Assembly: GCA_015709695.1 (NCBI GenBank) | Contig: CP054183.1 | Coordinates: 992,001 to 1,056,000 of the forward strand | Length of the DNA stretch: 64,000 nucleotides | Reading direction: 5' to 3' | Source of the DNA: Gammaproteobacteria bacterium | GTDB taxonomy: Bacteria; Pseudomonadota; Gammaproteobacteria; Steroidobacterales; GCA-2729495 | Shown: positions 7,804 to 17,216 of the stretch, piece after piece | Layout: each line of letters begins with the position of its first letter | Numbering within the stretch: the first letter of the stretch is position 1 | Made by a program: the position numbers and the translations under genes | The notes under the pieces: model-generated | What the model was told of the DNA's origin: nothing | The model's input: only the letters and a program-made list of their open reading frames with translations | The model's database searches: none

Positions 7804-8421
7804 ATGACCAACGACCAGCGCAGGAGCAAGCGCCGCCGCCTGCGGCGCCAGGCGGCCGTGCTGGTCTTCCTGATGATGGCCTTCGCGCTCGCCTGGTTCT
7901 TCGAGTCGCAGGCCACCACCACGGTGATCCTCACCCGCTACGCCGACATCGATCGCAGCCAGGGCGACAACCCCGGCCTGTCCGCGGCAGGCCAGGCGCG
8001 TGCCGAGGAACTCGCGCGCGTGCTCGGCGACGTGGACGTGGTGGCAGGCGTCGATGCCATATTCGCCAACCAGTACCGCAGCACCCAGGAGACGGCCGAG
8101 CCGCTGGCCCGCCGGCTGCACCTGAAGGTCCAGGTCACGGACGTCAAGGACATCGATGGCCTGCTCGACCACATCCTCAAGGAATGGAAGGGCAAGGTGG
8201 TGCTGGTGGTCACGCACACCGAGCCGCTGCCGTTGCTCATCCAGGAGCTGCACGGGAGCAAGAAGCTGCCGCCGATGGCCGCCGAGGAGTACGACAACCT
8301 CTATGTCGTCAGCATTCCCTGGTACGGCAAGGTCAAGACCCTGCGCCTGAAGTACGGCGTGCCCTACGTTGCGCCAGCCGGGACTCCCGCAGCGAACCCG
8401 CCAGCTGCCGGCGCTGGATGA
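7804..8421 (+). CDS. Membrane-anchored histidine-phosphatase-fold protein lacking the catalytic His
   Basis: Protein of 205 residues. A basic N-terminus (KRRRLRRQ) and one hydrophobic segment (about residues 17-35) suggest an inner-membrane anchor with the domain outside. The fold is that of the histidine phosphatase (phosphoglycerate mutase) superfamily: LSAAGQARAEELAR, FANQYRSTQETAEPLARR and VVTHTEPLP all match family positions. The strand that normally reads RHGE/RHAE reads TRYADID, so the His that becomes phosphorylated is Tyr (codon TAC). The second His is kept. The protein may therefore be a non-catalytic binder or use other chemistry. ATG 7804 is chosen over an upstream ATG at 7750 because it places the charged segment directly before the membrane span. 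It overlaps the convergent trmH by 89 bases. Confidence 0.75.
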   Translation: MTNDQRRSKRRRLRRQAAVLVFLMMAFALAWFFESQATTTVILTRYADIDRSQGDNPGLSAAGQARAEELARVLGDVDVVAGVDAIFANQYRSTQETAEPLARRLHLKVQVTDVKDIDGLLDHILKEWKGKVVLVVTHTEPLPLLIQELHGSKKLPPMAAEEYDNLYVVSIPWYGKVKTLRLKYGVPYVAPAGTPAANPPAAGAG

Positions 8422-9055
8422 AGCCCTCCGCGTCCAGCGCGGGGTAGGGCAGGCCACGGGCCTGGCAATGCCGGGCGGCCGCCGGGTAGCTCCACTCGAA
8501 AAGCAGCTCGCGGTAGGCCTGCCCGTCCAGTCGCGGCCTGGAGTACATGCCCGCCTCCTCGCGCTGGCGTGCCGCCTCGTAGAGGATCACCGCGGCGGCC
8601 ACCGAGACGTTCAGCGATTCCACCAGGCCGCGCATGGGCACGACGATGTGCGCATCGGCGAGCGCTGCGGCACGCGCGCTGACGCCGAGCCGCTCCGCGC
8701 CGAGCAGCACCGCGGTGGGGCGGGTGAAATCGCAGCGGCGGTAGTCGATGGCGGATTCCGAGAAATGTGCTGCAACTATCTGATATCCAAGGCTGTGTAA
8801 TTCGGAGGCAGCCTCGCCGAGATCCCGGTGGACACGGCTTTTCACCCACTTGCGGCTGCCTCCGGACACGCCCCGGTGGCGGCTCCATTCCCCGCCCGGC
8901 GACACGGCGTGCAGCTCGGCCACGCCCACGGCATCGCAGGTGCGCAGGATCGCGGAGATGTTGTGCGACTTGTGCACGTCCTCGCAGAGCACGGTGAGGT
9001 CCGGCTGCCTGCGGTCGAGCACGGCCCTGAGCCTGGCGAATCGTTCGGGTGTCAT
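8333..9055 (-). CDS. trmH: tRNA (guanosine(18)-2'-O)-methyltransferase TrmH
   Basis: SPOUT-fold methyltransferase of 240 residues that makes Gm18 in the D-loop of tRNAs. Diagnostic motifs are HNISAILRTCDAVGV (residues 31-45), AVLLGAERLGVS in the knot and MRGLVESLNVSVAAAVILYE, which holds the SAM-binding and catalytic surface. The C-terminal TrmH_C region follows, ending in a basic tail. The 3' end runs 89 bases into the convergent phosphatase-like gene. A tRNA-Arg gene starts 43 bases upstream on the other strand. Confidence 0.92.
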   Translation of the reverse strand: MTPERFARLRAVLDRRQPDLTVLCEDVHKSHNISAILRTCDAVGVAELHAVSPGGEWSRHRGVSGGSRKWVKSRVHRDLGEAASELHSLGYQIVAAHFSESAIDYRRCDFTRPTAVLLGAERLGVSARAAALADAHIVVPMRGLVESLNVSVAAAVILYEAARQREEAGMYSRPRLDGQAYRELLFEWSYPAAARHCQARGLPYPALDAEGFIQRRQLAGSLRESRLAQRRARRTSGAGS

Positions 9056-9098
9056 GCCGCTACTCTACAGTCTAGAATCCCCCGCTTCCGATCCCCGT

Positions 9099-9174
9099 GC
9101 CCCGGTAGCTCAGGGGATAGAGCGTCCGCCTCCTAAGCGGAAGGTCCCGCGTTCGAATCGCGGCCGGGGTACCA
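9099..9174 (+). tRNA. tRNA-Arg (anticodon CCU)
   Basis: A 76-base cloverleaf: acceptor GCCCCGG with CCGGGGT (a G-U closing pair), D-arm with AGCTCAGGGGATAGAG, anticodon stem TCCGC/GCGGA around loop CTCCTAA (anticodon CCT), T-arm CCGCG-TTCGAAT-CGCGG and an encoded CCA. It reads the AGG arginine codon. Confidence 0.95.
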
Positions 9175-9219
9175 GCCTGCCACCGTCCCGGTCCTGACCG
9201 GCGGGCGTAAGATCGCCCC

Positions 9220-9906
9220 ATGTGTGGCCGCTACGTCAGCCCCGACATCGCCGCCATCGAGCTCGAGTGGTCGCTGCCGCCGCGCCACGATCCGCTGGGC
9301 GATTACATCCGCAGCTACAACGTCGCGCCCAGCCAGCGGGTGCCGGTGGTCCGCGAGCGCGACGGGCGGCGCAGCTGTGATCTGCTGCGATGGGGCCTGG
9401 TGCCGTTCTGGGCGAAGGGCGTGGTGCCGAAGTTCAGCACCATCAACGCACGGGTGGAGACGATGACCACGGCGGCGAGCTACCGGGGCCCCTGGAAGAA
9501 GGGCCAGCGCTGCATCGTGCCCGTGCTGGGCTTCTACGAATGGCAGCTGATCGGCGCACGCAAGCAGCCCTGGTTCATCCATCTGCGCGACCGCGAGCTG
9601 TTCGGCCTCGCGGGGCTCTGGGATGCGTCGGCCCCGGCGGATGGCGATACGCTGGAATCGGTGACGCTGATCACCGTTCCGGCGAACCCGCTGATGGCGG
9701 AGATCCACAACGCGAAGCGCAGGATGCCGGCAATCCTGCGACGCGAGGATCACGCTGCCTGGCTGGCAGGCGGGCCGGATGCGGCCCTGGCTTGCCTCGC
9801 CCCCTATCCCGAGGCGGGCATGGAAGCCTGGACGGTGACGACCGCGGTGAATTCCCCCGCAAACAACCGCCCCGAGCTGCTTACGCCCGCTCCGCCCGTG
9901 GCCTGA
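9220..9906 (+). CDS. SOS response-associated peptidase (SRAP) family protein, YedK/HMCES-like
   Basis: Protein of 228 residues starting MCGRYV. Cys2, exposed after Met removal, forms a thiazolidine cross-link with abasic sites in single-stranded DNA in this family, shielding them from breakage. Other family residues are present: Asn76 in STINARVET, Glu107 in GFYEWQ and His163 in LMAEIHNAKRRMP. Length matches E. coli YedK (222). The 3' end overlaps the convergent VPxPG-signal gene by 26 bases. No LexA box was noticed upstream; the gene starts 46 bases after tRNA-Arg. Confidence 0.93.
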   Translation: MCGRYVSPDIAAIELEWSLPPRHDPLGDYIRSYNVAPSQRVPVVRERDGRRSCDLLRWGLVPFWAKGVVPKFSTINARVETMTTAASYRGPWKKGQRCIVPVLGFYEWQLIGARKQPWFIHLRDRELFGLAGLWDASAPADGDTLESVTLITVPANPLMAEIHNAKRRMPAILRREDHAAWLAGGPDAALACLAPYPEAGMEAWTVTTAVNSPANNRPELLTPAPPVA

Positions 9907-10669
9907 CGCGCTTCACCAGGCCGAGCAGGCCGACGGCCGAGCCGAGCAGCCACACGGCACCAGGCACCGGCACGGTGGCCTGGATATCGCCATCGAACAC
10001 GGCCCAGGCGGTCATGGTGGTCACCTGGGTCATGTCGATCGGGCGCTGGCCGCCGGAGGGCATGCCGAAGTACCAGGCATTGAGCGGCGGTTCGCCCCAG
10101 TTGTTGCCGGAGCTGTCGGTGACGGTCGACTGCCCGTACCAGTACAGCGTGTTGCCCAGGTTCTGGAACGGGCCGGTGGCCTGGATGTGCGGGGGGCCGG
10201 CGTAGTTCGCGCCGCCGCTGGTGTTGTAGTAGGCGACGTTGCCCAGCGTGGCGTGGTACAGCGAGGCCAGCTCCGACGCCTGCGGCCCGGTGCTGACCAC
10301 GTTGTAGCCACAGTCGCCGCCGTTGTAGGAGCTGTACGAGTACACGGTGCAGCCGTCGCCACCGATGTCGAACAGGTTCGGCAGCCGCCAGCTGCTGATG
10401 CCAAGGTAGCTGGCGGAGTTCATGGCAGCGATCCAGGCGTTGGCCGTGGTCCAGTTCATCTGGCCGGTGCCGGTGATGCCCGACACGCCGAAGGTGTTGG
10501 TCGCGGCGAGATTGGCGTCGGCCAGCCAGGTGATGTCGAGCGCGGTATCGTAGTAGCCCTCGATGCTCGCCGGGCTGCCATTCAGGTCACGGCCAAGCAG
10601 GGCGGCATGGGACGTCAGCGAGACCGTGCCGAGCACGGCCGCTGCGGCGATCAGCTTGAGCGGTTTCAT
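9881..10669 (-). CDS. Secreted DUF1566-like protein with VPxPG-type C-terminal sorting signal
   Basis: Protein of 262 residues. A Sec signal peptide covers residues 1-22 (MKPLKLIAAAAVLGTVSL..SHA). The body carries ITWLADANLAATN, TTANAWIAAMNS and SSWRLPN, the style of DUF1566 domains found in surface proteins. The C-terminus reads VPVPGAVWLLGSAVGLLGLV followed by a basic tail (KRVRPR), which is the PEP-CTERM/VPLPA-type tripartite signal recognised by exosortases. No exosortase gene lies in the window. The next gene upstream on the same strand (10685-11362) carries a nearly identical tail, so the two form a pair. Partner and function unknown. Confidence 0.8.
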   Translation of the reverse strand: MKPLKLIAAAAVLGTVSLTSHAALLGRDLNGSPASIEGYYDTALDITWLADANLAATNTFGVSGITGTGQMNWTTANAWIAAMNSASYLGISSWRLPNLFDIGGDGCTVYSYSSYNGGDCGYNVVSTGPQASELASLYHATLGNVAYYNTSGGANYAGPPHIQATGPFQNLGNTLYWYGQSTVTDSSGNNWGEPPLNAWYFGMPSGGQRPIDMTQVTTMTAWAVFDGDIQATVPVPGAVWLLGSAVGLLGLVKRVRPRAERA

Positions 10670-10684
10670 CTGTGTATCTCCTGC

Positions 10685-11362
10685 TCAGGCGAGCTGGCGA
10701 CGGACCAGGCCCAGGAAGCCGAGCGCCGAGCCCAACAGCCAGACCGCACCCGGTACCGGCACCACGGCCGATTCGAAGCTGAAGGTCAGCAACTGGTAGC
10801 TGCCCGAGGTGGCGCTCTCCGACAGGGCACGCTTGAGCTGCAGCGTCAGCGTGTTGCCCGACACCGACAGGTCCACGCGGCAGCGGTTGATGGAGTTGTA
10901 GTTGGTCAGCGGCTGGCCGCAGGTGCCGCCGGCGCTGTTGGTGCCGGTGTAGAAGTTGAACGACGCCGCGTAACCCGAGCGCACGGACGCCGGATCGCAG
11001 AGGTCGGAGGTGCCGACGACGATGGTGGTGCAGAAACCGCCGCTGCGGGTCAGCACGCTGCCGGCGGGCAGCGAATTGACCGGATTGGTGACCGGCGTCT
11101 GCGTGGGTGCCAGGGTGGTGGTGCCATCGAAGCTGGCGAGGTAGTGGTTGCCGCCGGCGTTGAGTTCCCAGGCCATGCCGCTGATGGTGATGTTGCCGGC
11201 ACCGTCGTCGATCGCGGTGCCGGTCCCGCATCCGGTGCAGATGACGGGTGCGCTGGCAAACGAGTTCATGTAGTCCACGCCGGTCAGCGTGTAGGTGACC
11301 GGTGCGGCATTCGACACGGAAGCGACCAGCAGCAGCGCTGCTGCAGCCATCAGCTGTTTCAT
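10685..11362 (-). CDS. Secreted protein with VPxPG-type C-terminal sorting signal
   Basis: Protein of 225 residues. The signal peptide is MKQLMAAAALLLVASVSNA. The mature part is rich in Thr, Gly, Asn and Ser with several Cys (VICTGCGTG, GGFCTT, DLCDP, GGTCGQ, NRCRV), probably disulfide-bonded beta structure. It ends VPVPGAVWLLGSALGFLGLV plus RRQLA, an exosortase-type sorting signal nearly identical to that of the downstream gene. ATG at 11362 is chosen because it has a strong GGGGAGGG ribosome site and starts the signal peptide; a longer reading to 11509 adds a non-secretory stretch. No further domain recognised. Confidence 0.78.
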   Translation of the reverse strand: MKQLMAAAALLLVASVSNAAPVTYTLTGVDYMNSFASAPVICTGCGTGTAIDDGAGNITISGMAWELNAGGNHYLASFDGTTTLAPTQTPVTNPVNSLPAGSVLTRSGGFCTTIVVGTSDLCDPASVRSGYAASFNFYTGTNSAGGTCGQPLTNYNSINRCRVDLSVSGNTLTLQLKRALSESATSGSYQLLTFSFESAVVPVPGAVWLLGSALGFLGLVRRQLA

Positions 11363-11496
11363 GGTTTCCCTCCCCGGGAGCATGTTGATCGGATTTGTTG
11401 GGCCCCGCTTGCAGGATGTCCGCGCCGGTTCGCACAGGTCAAGGACTCGTTGCCATAATGTGGCGGCGATGGCCACCAGATGGAGGGAGGCCCCAG

Positions 11497-12366
11497 ATGC
11501 GCGTGGCATTCATAGGTCTCGGAACCATGGGCTACCCGATGGCGGGCCACCTGGTCCGCGCCGGGCACGACACCATGGTGTACAACCGGACCCCGGCAAA
11601 GGCGCAGCGCTGGGCCGGCGAGTTTGCGGGAACCGTCGCGACCACGCCGCAGGCGGCGGCCGGTGGCGCGGAGATCGTCTTCGCCTGCGTGGGTGCGGAT
11701 GCCGACCTGCGCGAGGTGGTGCTCGGTGCCTCGGGTGCTTTCGCCGGCATGGATGCCGGGGCCATCTTCTTCGACTGCACCACCACCTCGGCCGTGCTGG
11801 CACGCGAGCTGGCGGCGGAGGCCGCCCGCCGCGGCCTGCATTTCATCGACGGGCCGGTATCGGGCGGCGAGGCGGGCGCGCTCCGCGGACAGCTGACGGT
11901 GATGTGCGGCGGCGAGGAGGCGGCCTTCGAGCGGGCGCGGCCGGTGGCGCTGGCGTTTGCCCGGGCGGTGACCCGGCTGGGTCCGCCGGGATCGGGCCAG
12001 CTCGCCAAGATGGTCAACCAGATCTGCATCGCCGGGCTCGTCCAGGGCCTGGCCGAGGGCATTGCCTTCGGCCAGGCGGCCGGCCTCGACATGCATCGTG
12101 TCCTCGAGGCCATTGGCCAGGGCGCGGCACAGAGCTGGCAGATGGACAACCGCGGCGCGACGATGATCGGCGACCGCTTCGATTTCGGCTTTGCCGTGGA
12201 CTGGATGCGCAAGGACCTCGGCCTGTGCCTGGCCGAGGCAGGCCGCAACGGCGCGCAGCTGCCGGTGGCCGCGCTGGTCGACCGGTTCTACGCCGAAGTC
12301 CAGGCCATGGGGGGCGGGCGCTGGGATACCTCCAGCCTGCTGCGGCGGCTTCGGCGGCCGGGGTAG
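11497..12366 (+). CDS. NAD(P)-dependent beta-hydroxyacid dehydrogenase (3-hydroxyisobutyrate dehydrogenase family)
   Basis: Protein of 289 residues. The Rossmann start MRVAFIGLGTMGYPMAGHL, the substrate motif DGPVSGGEAGA (about residues 117-127) and the catalytic Lys171 in LAKMVNQ (with Asn175) place it in the family of 3-hydroxyisobutyrate dehydrogenase, tartronate semialdehyde reductase and related enzymes. The exact substrate cannot be read from the sequence. ATG 11497 follows a strong GGAGGGAGG site by six bases; the in-frame ATG at 11395 would add an unrelated N-terminal stretch. Stands alone on this strand. Confidence 0.88.
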   Translation: MRVAFIGLGTMGYPMAGHLVRAGHDTMVYNRTPAKAQRWAGEFAGTVATTPQAAAGGAEIVFACVGADADLREVVLGASGAFAGMDAGAIFFDCTTTSAVLARELAAEAARRGLHFIDGPVSGGEAGALRGQLTVMCGGEEAAFERARPVALAFARAVTRLGPPGSGQLAKMVNQICIAGLVQGLAEGIAFGQAAGLDMHRVLEAIGQGAAQSWQMDNRGATMIGDRFDFGFAVDWMRKDLGLCLAEAGRNGAQLPVAALVDRFYAEVQAMGGGRWDTSSLLRRLRRPG

Positions 12367-12439
12367 CCGCCCGGCGCCGGCCGTCCTGCGCCAGGGGTGA
12401 TGAGCGGTTACGGGCACTGGCCGGATAACCCGGTTCCTG

Positions 12440-12500
12440 TTAGTCTCCTGCCCTGTAATAACAATAATTTAGCAATTAAACTTAACGTGCCGTTTCTCCG
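12440..12500 (+). promoter_or_regulatory. AT-rich promoter-like segment before the DUF5658-like gene
   Basis: An isolated AT-rich patch (TGTAATAACAATAATTTAGC at 12454-12473, then AATTAAACTTAA) stands out in otherwise very GC-rich DNA just before the gene at 12511. It probably holds the promoter; no clean -35/-10 pair can be chosen. Confidence 0.3.
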
Positions 12501-12510
12501 CAGGAATGCC

Positions 12511-13035
12511 ATGTCCGCCATGCCGGCGCTGGATGCCCAGGCCGGTTCCGATACCCGGGAGGAGCGGCGTGGCGCCGCCGATCGCCGGCATCACTCGACC
12601 TGGTCCTTCTTTTATGGAGGCCTGAGGCCGCGACGACGCGTGGGCCGGCGCCGGGGCGACGAGCAGCGCATCTTCCTCGACTGGCATGAGCCGCGGGTGC
12701 TGTACCTGGCGCTGGCCATCGTCCTGATGAGCTGTGCGGATGCACTGTTCACCCTCAACCTGCTGGCGGTCGGCGGCGAGGAACTCAACGTGCTGATGCG
12801 GGCCCTGCTGGGCCAGGGGCCGCACTGGTTCCTCAGGGCCAAGATCGGCCTGACCGCGGCCAGCGTCGTCGCCCTCGCCGTTGCCGCGAGGCGTCGCATC
12901 TTCGGCAGCGTGCCGGTGCTGGGACTCCTCAAGGCCTGTGTCTTCGGCTATGTCACGCTGATCGGCTGGGAGCTGTACCTGCTGTACCAGGTCATGGCGG
13001 AAGCCGGCGGCGCCGGGATGCTGTTCGGCGGATGA
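12511..13035 (+). CDS. DUF5658-like integral membrane protein
   Basis: Protein of 174 residues. The N-terminal 60 residues are cytosolic-looking and basic (GAADRRHHS, RRRVGRRRGDEQR). They are followed by hydrophobic helices at about residues 72-92 (LYLALAIVLMSCADALFTL), 113-128 and 137-158. The CADALFTLNLL segment and the short loop before the second helix resemble the DUF5658 family, whose function is not known. ATG 12511 is chosen over the in-frame ATG 12397 because CAGGA precedes it and the upstream extension overlaps the AT-rich promoter-like patch. The suc operon starts 74 bases downstream. Confidence 0.65.
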   Translation: MSAMPALDAQAGSDTREERRGAADRRHHSTWSFFYGGLRPRRRVGRRRGDEQRIFLDWHEPRVLYLALAIVLMSCADALFTLNLLAVGGEELNVLMRALLGQGPHWFLRAKIGLTAASVVALAVAARRRIFGSVPVLGLLKACVFGYVTLIGWELYLLYQVMAEAGGAGMLFGG

Positions 13036-13109
13036 GCGGCAGCACGCGGTAGCACGGGCCTGCGCCTCGTTCTATCATTCGCAGCTTCTCAGCGCTTCCC
13101 GGGCCGTCC

Positions 13110-15953
13110 ATGAGCCAGTCCATCAGGGACCACTACCTTTCTTCGCCACTGTTTGGCGCCAACGCCCCTTACGTCGAGGACCTCTACGAGGCCTACCAGC
13201 GCGATCCGGCATCGGTGCCGGAGAACTGGCGGTCGTTCTTCGCCAGCATGGGGCCGGTCCCGGACAAGGTTTCCCGGGTCGTCGAGCTGCCGTCATCGGC
13301 GGCCAGCGGGCCCCGGCCTGCCGCTGCGCGAACCGTTGCCGTGGCGCCGGCGGGCCGGCCAGGCGATGCCTTCAGCGCGAAACAGGCGGCGGTGTCGCGG
13401 CTCATCCAGGTGTACAGCCAGCGCGGCCACCAGGTTGCCGATCTCGACCCGCTGGGCTTCGCCGAGCGGCGCCTGCCGCAGGTGATGCGGCTGGACTATG
13501 TCGGGCTGGGCGAGGCCGACATGGAGACGGAGTTCTTCACCAACGGGCTGGCCAGCACCGGCGGTGCCCGCATGAAGCTCCGGGACATCCTGGCGTTGCT
13601 GCGCCGGGTGTACTCGGGAAAGATCGGTGCCGATTACGCCCACCTGTCGCGCAGCCGCGAGCGCGGCTGGATCCGCGAGCGCCTGGAGCGCGGCCAGCTG
13701 GGCGAACCCTTCACCAGTGCGGAACGGCGCCACATCCTCGGCCAGCTCACGGCCGCGGAAGGCATCGAGCGCTACCTGCACACGCGCTACGTCGGCCAGA
13801 AGCGCTTCTCGCTGGAGGGCGGCGACAGCCTCATTCCCATGCTGGACGACCTGATCCAGCAGGGCGGCGCCCGCGGCATCCAGGAGCTCGTCATCGGCAT
13901 GGCGCACCGCGGCCGCATCAACGTGCTGGTCAATGTGCTGGGCAAGGCGCCGCAGGCGCTGTTCAGGGAATTCGAGGGCAAGCAGAACATCGAGGCCATG
14001 ACCGGCTCGGGCGACGTGAAGTACCACATGGGGTTTTCCTCGGACATCCGTACCCCGGGAGGCAACGTGCACGTCATGCTGGCATTCAATCCCTCGCACC
14101 TCGAGATCGTCGATCCGGTGGTCGAGGGCTCGGTGCGCGCCCGCCAGGAACGGCGCGGCGATGGCAGCGGCGAGGAAGTGCTGCCGGTGCTGATCCACGG
14201 CGACGCGGCGTTCGCCGGCCAGGGCGTGGTCGCCGAGACACTGCAGATGTCGCAGGCGCGTGGCTTCACCACCGGCGGCACGGTGCACATCATCGTCAAC
14301 AACCAGGTGGGCTTCACCATCAGCAACCCGGACGATGCGCGTTCGACACCCTACTGCAGCGACGTCGCCAGGATGATCGAGGCGCCGGTGTTCCACGTGA
14401 ACGGCGACGACCCGGAAGCGGCCGTGCTGGTCACGCGCCTGGCACTGGAGTATCGCCAGACGTTCCGCAAGGACGTGGTGATCGACCTCGTCTGCTATCG
14501 CCGCCACGGCCACAACGAGGCCGATGAGCCGGCCGCCACCCAGCCGCTGATGTACCAGGCCATCAAGAAGCACCCGACCACCCGCCAGCTCTACATGCGC
14601 AGGCTGGTCGAGGGCGGCGTCATGGATGCGCCCGAGGCCGAGCGCCTCGCCGAGGAATACCGCGAGCGGCTGGACCAGGGCCAGCCCTTGCCGCAGGCGG
14701 TGCTCGGCATGATCGGCAACGAGTACACGGTGGACTGGAGCCGCTACCGCAAGGCCGACTGGAACGAGCCGGTGTCGACCGTGCTGCCGGAGGCGGATGT
14801 CGCCCTGCTGGCCGCCGAGGTCACGCGGATCCCGGCCGGCTTCACGCTGCATCCGCAGGTGGCCCGCATTGTCCAGGATCGCGTGCGCATGGCGGCCGGC
14901 GAGCTGCCGATGGACTGGGGTTTCGCGGAGATGATGGCCTACGCCAGCCTGGTGAAGGCCGGGTTCAGGGTGCGCCTGACCGGCCAGGACAGCCGTCGCG
15001 GCACCTTTTTCCATCGCCATGCGGCCCTGCATGACCAGGTCACCGGCGACACCCATGTGCTGCTGGAGAACCTCGGTGGGCGGCGCGGTGCGTTCACGGT
15101 TACCGACTCGCTGCTCTCCGAGGAGGCCGTGCTCGCCTTCGAATACGGCTATGCCAGCACGGAACCGCAGTCGCTCGTCATCTGGGAGGGCCAGTTCGGC
15201 GACTTCGTCAACGGCGCCCAGGTGGTCATCGACCAGTTCATCAGTTCCGGCGAGGCCAAGTGGGGCCGGCTCTGCGGCCTGACGCTGTTCCTGCCGCATG
15301 GCCAGGAGGGCCAGGGCCCGGAGCATTCCTCGGCGCGCCTCGAGCGTTTCCTGCAGCTCTGCGCCGAGATGAACATGCAGGTCTGCGTGCCGTCGACTCC
15401 GGCGCAGATGTTCCACCTGCTGCGCCGGCAGATGCTGCGCGACCTGCGCAAGCCGCTGGTGGTGATGACGCCGAAGAGCCTGCTGCGCCACCGGTTGGCG
15501 AGTTCGCCGCTGGCCGAGCTGGTGCAGGGCCGATTCCAGTCGCTGATCCCCGAAATCGATCCGCTGGAGGCGCGCGCCGTCACGCGGCTGGTGGTCTGCA
15601 GCGGCAAGGTGTTCTACGACCTGCTGGAAGCGCGCCGCAAGCAGCAGCTGGGGACCGTGGCCATCGTCCGCATCGAGGAGCTCTATCCGTTCCCGTCGCG
15701 CGAGCTGGCCGCGGTGCTGGACCGCCATCCGGCGGTCCGCGAGGTGGTATGGTGCCAGGAGGAGCCGCAGAACCAGGGCGCCTGGTACCAGATCCGCCAC
15801 CGCCTGCAGGAGCCGCTGGGGCGTGCGCAGGAGCTCTACTACGCCGGCAGGCCGGCCGCCGCCGCGCCGGCGCCCGGCGTGTTCCAGCTGCACGTGTACC
15901 AGCAACAGGTTCTCGTCAACGCGGCGCTCGGCATCAAGGCGCCGGACGCCTGA
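13110..15953 (+). CDS. sucA: 2-oxoglutarate dehydrogenase E1 component
   Basis: Thiamine-diphosphate-dependent decarboxylase (947 residues) of the 2-oxoglutarate dehydrogenase complex of the TCA cycle. The N-terminal E2-binding region [20 protein letters not shown] is typical of OdhA/SucA. The ThDP region includes [14 protein letters not shown] (about residue 262 on), [11 protein letters not shown], and NNQVGFTI with the Mg site; the C-terminal transketolase part has [19 protein letters not shown]. Length fits E. coli SucA (933). First gene of sucA-sucB-lpd on one strand with gaps of 20 and 4 bases, so E1, E2 and E3 are made together. No sdh or sucCD genes are adjacent in the window. Confidence 0.97.
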   Translation: MSQSIRDHYLSSPLFGANAPYVEDLYEAYQRDPASVPENWRSFFASMGPVPDKVSRVVELPSSAASGPRPAAARTVAVAPAGRPGDAFSAKQAAVSRLIQVYSQRGHQVADLDPLGFAERRLPQVMRLDYVGLGEADMETEFFTNGLASTGGARMKLRDILALLRRVYSGKIGADYAHLSRSRERGWIRERLERGQLGEPFTSAERRHILGQLTAAEGIERYLHTRYVGQKRFSLEGGDSLIPMLDDLIQQGGARGIQELVIGMAHRGRINVLVNVLGKAPQALFREFEGKQNIEAMTGSGDVKYHMGFSSDIRTPGGNVHVMLAFNPSHLEIVDPVVEGSVRARQERRGDGSGEEVLPVLIHGDAAFAGQGVVAETLQMSQARGFTTGGTVHIIVNNQVGFTISNPDDARSTPYCSDVARMIEAPVFHVNGDDPEAAVLVTRLALEYRQTFRKDVVIDLVCYRRHGHNEADEPAATQPLMYQAIKKHPTTRQLYMRRLVEGGVMDAPEAERLAEEYRERLDQGQPLPQAVLGMIGNEYTVDWSRYRKADWNEPVSTVLPEADVALLAAEVTRIPAGFTLHPQVARIVQDRVRMAAGELPMDWGFAEMMAYASLVKAGFRVRLTGQDSRRGTFFHRHAALHDQVTGDTHVLLENLGGRRGAFTVTDSLLSEEAVLAFEYGYASTEPQSLVIWEGQFGDFVNGAQVVIDQFISSGEAKWGRLCGLTLFLPHGQEGQGPEHSSARLERFLQLCAEMNMQVCVPSTPAQMFHLLRRQMLRDLRKPLVVMTPKSLLRHRLASSPLAELVQGRFQSLIPEIDPLEARAVTRLVVCSGKVFYDLLEARRKQQLGTVAIVRIEELYPFPSRELAAVLDRHPAVREVVWCQEEPQNQGAWYQIRHRLQEPLGRAQELYYAGRPAAAAPAPGVFQLHVYQQQVLVNAALGIKAPDA

Positions 15954-15973
15954 GCGCATTCACCGGAGATCGC

Positions 15974-17212
15974 ATGGCCATGACCATCGAAGTGAAAGTC
16001 CCGCAGCTGCCGGAATCGGTCGCCGACGCGACGCTGATTGCCTGGCACAAGGCGCCCGGTGACGCGGTGCGCCGCGACGAGAGCCTGGTGGAGCTGGAGA
16101 CCGACAAGGTCGTCCTCGAGGTTCCCTCGCCCGTGAACGGCATCATCAAGGAGCTGCGGGTGCAGAACGGCGCGACCGTCAAGGCCGGCGAACTGCTCGC
16201 CGTGCTGGAAGAGGGCGAGGCGAAGGCTGCGGGCGCGGCGGCGAAGCCCGCCGCAGCCCCGGCAAAGCCCGCAGCCACTGCTGCCGCCGCGCCTGCTGCG
16301 GCCAGCGCGTCGGCGGGCCGCAGCGCAGGCAAGGCGGGTCCGGCTGCCCGGCGTGCCGCCAGCGAGGCCGGCGTCGATCTCGCCGCCATCGGCGGCAGTG
16401 GCCGCGAGGGCCGCGTCCTCAAGGCCGACGTTGCCGCGGCTGCCGGCACCGTGGCAGCCGCCCCGGCCGCTGACCGGCCGGCGGAGGCACGCGCAGCGGT
16501 GGCCGACGGCGGGCGCGGGGAACGCCGCGTGCCGATGAGCCGGCTGCGCGCGCGCATCGCCCAGCGCATGGTCGATGCCCAGCAGAATGCGGCGATGCTC
16601 ACCACCTTCAACGAGGTGGACCTGAGCGCGGTGATGGCGTTGCGCAGCCGCTACCGCGAGGCCTTCGAAAAGCAGCACGGGGTGAAGCTTGGCTTCATGT
16701 CGTTCTTCGTCAAGGCCTGCATCGAGGCACTCGGCCGCTATCCGGTGGTGAACGCCTCGGTGGAGGGCAACGACATCGTCCATCATGACTACTACGACAT
16801 CGGCATCGCCGTTTCCACCGAGCGCGGGCTGATCGTGCCCGTGGTGCGCGACGCCGACCGGCTCTCCTTCTCGCAGGTCGAGGCCGCCATCAACGAGTAT
16901 GGCCGGCGCGCGCGCGAGGGCAGCATCGGCATGGAGGACCTCACCGGCGGCACCTTCACCATCACCAATGGCGGCATCTTCGGCTCGCTGCTGTCCACGC
17001 CGATCCTCAACCCGCCGCAGAGCGCGATCCTCGGCATGCACAAGATCCAGGAGCGGGCGGTCATCGTCGACGGCCAGGTCGTGGCGCGGCCGATGATGTA
17101 CCTGGCGCTGACCTACGACCACCGCATCATCGACGGTCGCGAGGCGGTGCAGTTCCTGGTCGCGGTCAAGGACGTCCTGGAAGATCCGGGCCGGCTGCTG
17201 CTGCAGGTCTGA
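15974..17212 (+). CDS. sucB: Dihydrolipoyllysine-residue succinyltransferase (E2 of 2-oxoglutarate dehydrogenase)
   Basis: Core acyltransferase of 412 residues. One N-terminal lipoyl domain carries Lys45 in ETDKVVLEV as the lipoylation site. A flexible Ala/Pro linker (about residues 80-115) leads to a peripheral-subunit-binding domain ([17 protein letters not shown], about 118-150). The C-terminal catalytic domain ends with TYDHRIIDG, where His383 and Asp387 are the catalytic pair. A single lipoyl domain is normal for the succinyl enzyme. ATG 15974 follows GGAGATCGC; the second ATG at 15980 is also possible. Sits between sucA and lpd. Confidence 0.97.
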   Translation: MAMTIEVKVPQLPESVADATLIAWHKAPGDAVRRDESLVELETDKVVLEVPSPVNGIIKELRVQNGATVKAGELLAVLEEGEAKAAGAAAKPAAAPAKPAATAAAAPAAASASAGRSAGKAGPAARRAASEAGVDLAAIGGSGREGRVLKADVAAAAGTVAAAPAADRPAEARAAVADGGRGERRVPMSRLRARIAQRMVDAQQNAAMLTTFNEVDLSAVMALRSRYREAFEKQHGVKLGFMSFFVKACIEALGRYPVVNASVEGNDIVHHDYYDIGIAVSTERGLIVPVVRDADRLSFSQVEAAINEYGRRAREGSIGMEDLTGGTFTITNGGIFGSLLSTPILNPPQSAILGMHKIQERAVIVDGQVVARPMMYLALTYDHRIIDGREAVQFLVAVKDVLEDPGRLLLQV

Positions 17213-17216
17213 TGCC

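Noticed and set aside
13293-15959. An 888-codon open frame on the minus strand
   Set aside because: It mirrors sucA and has no recognisable protein features.
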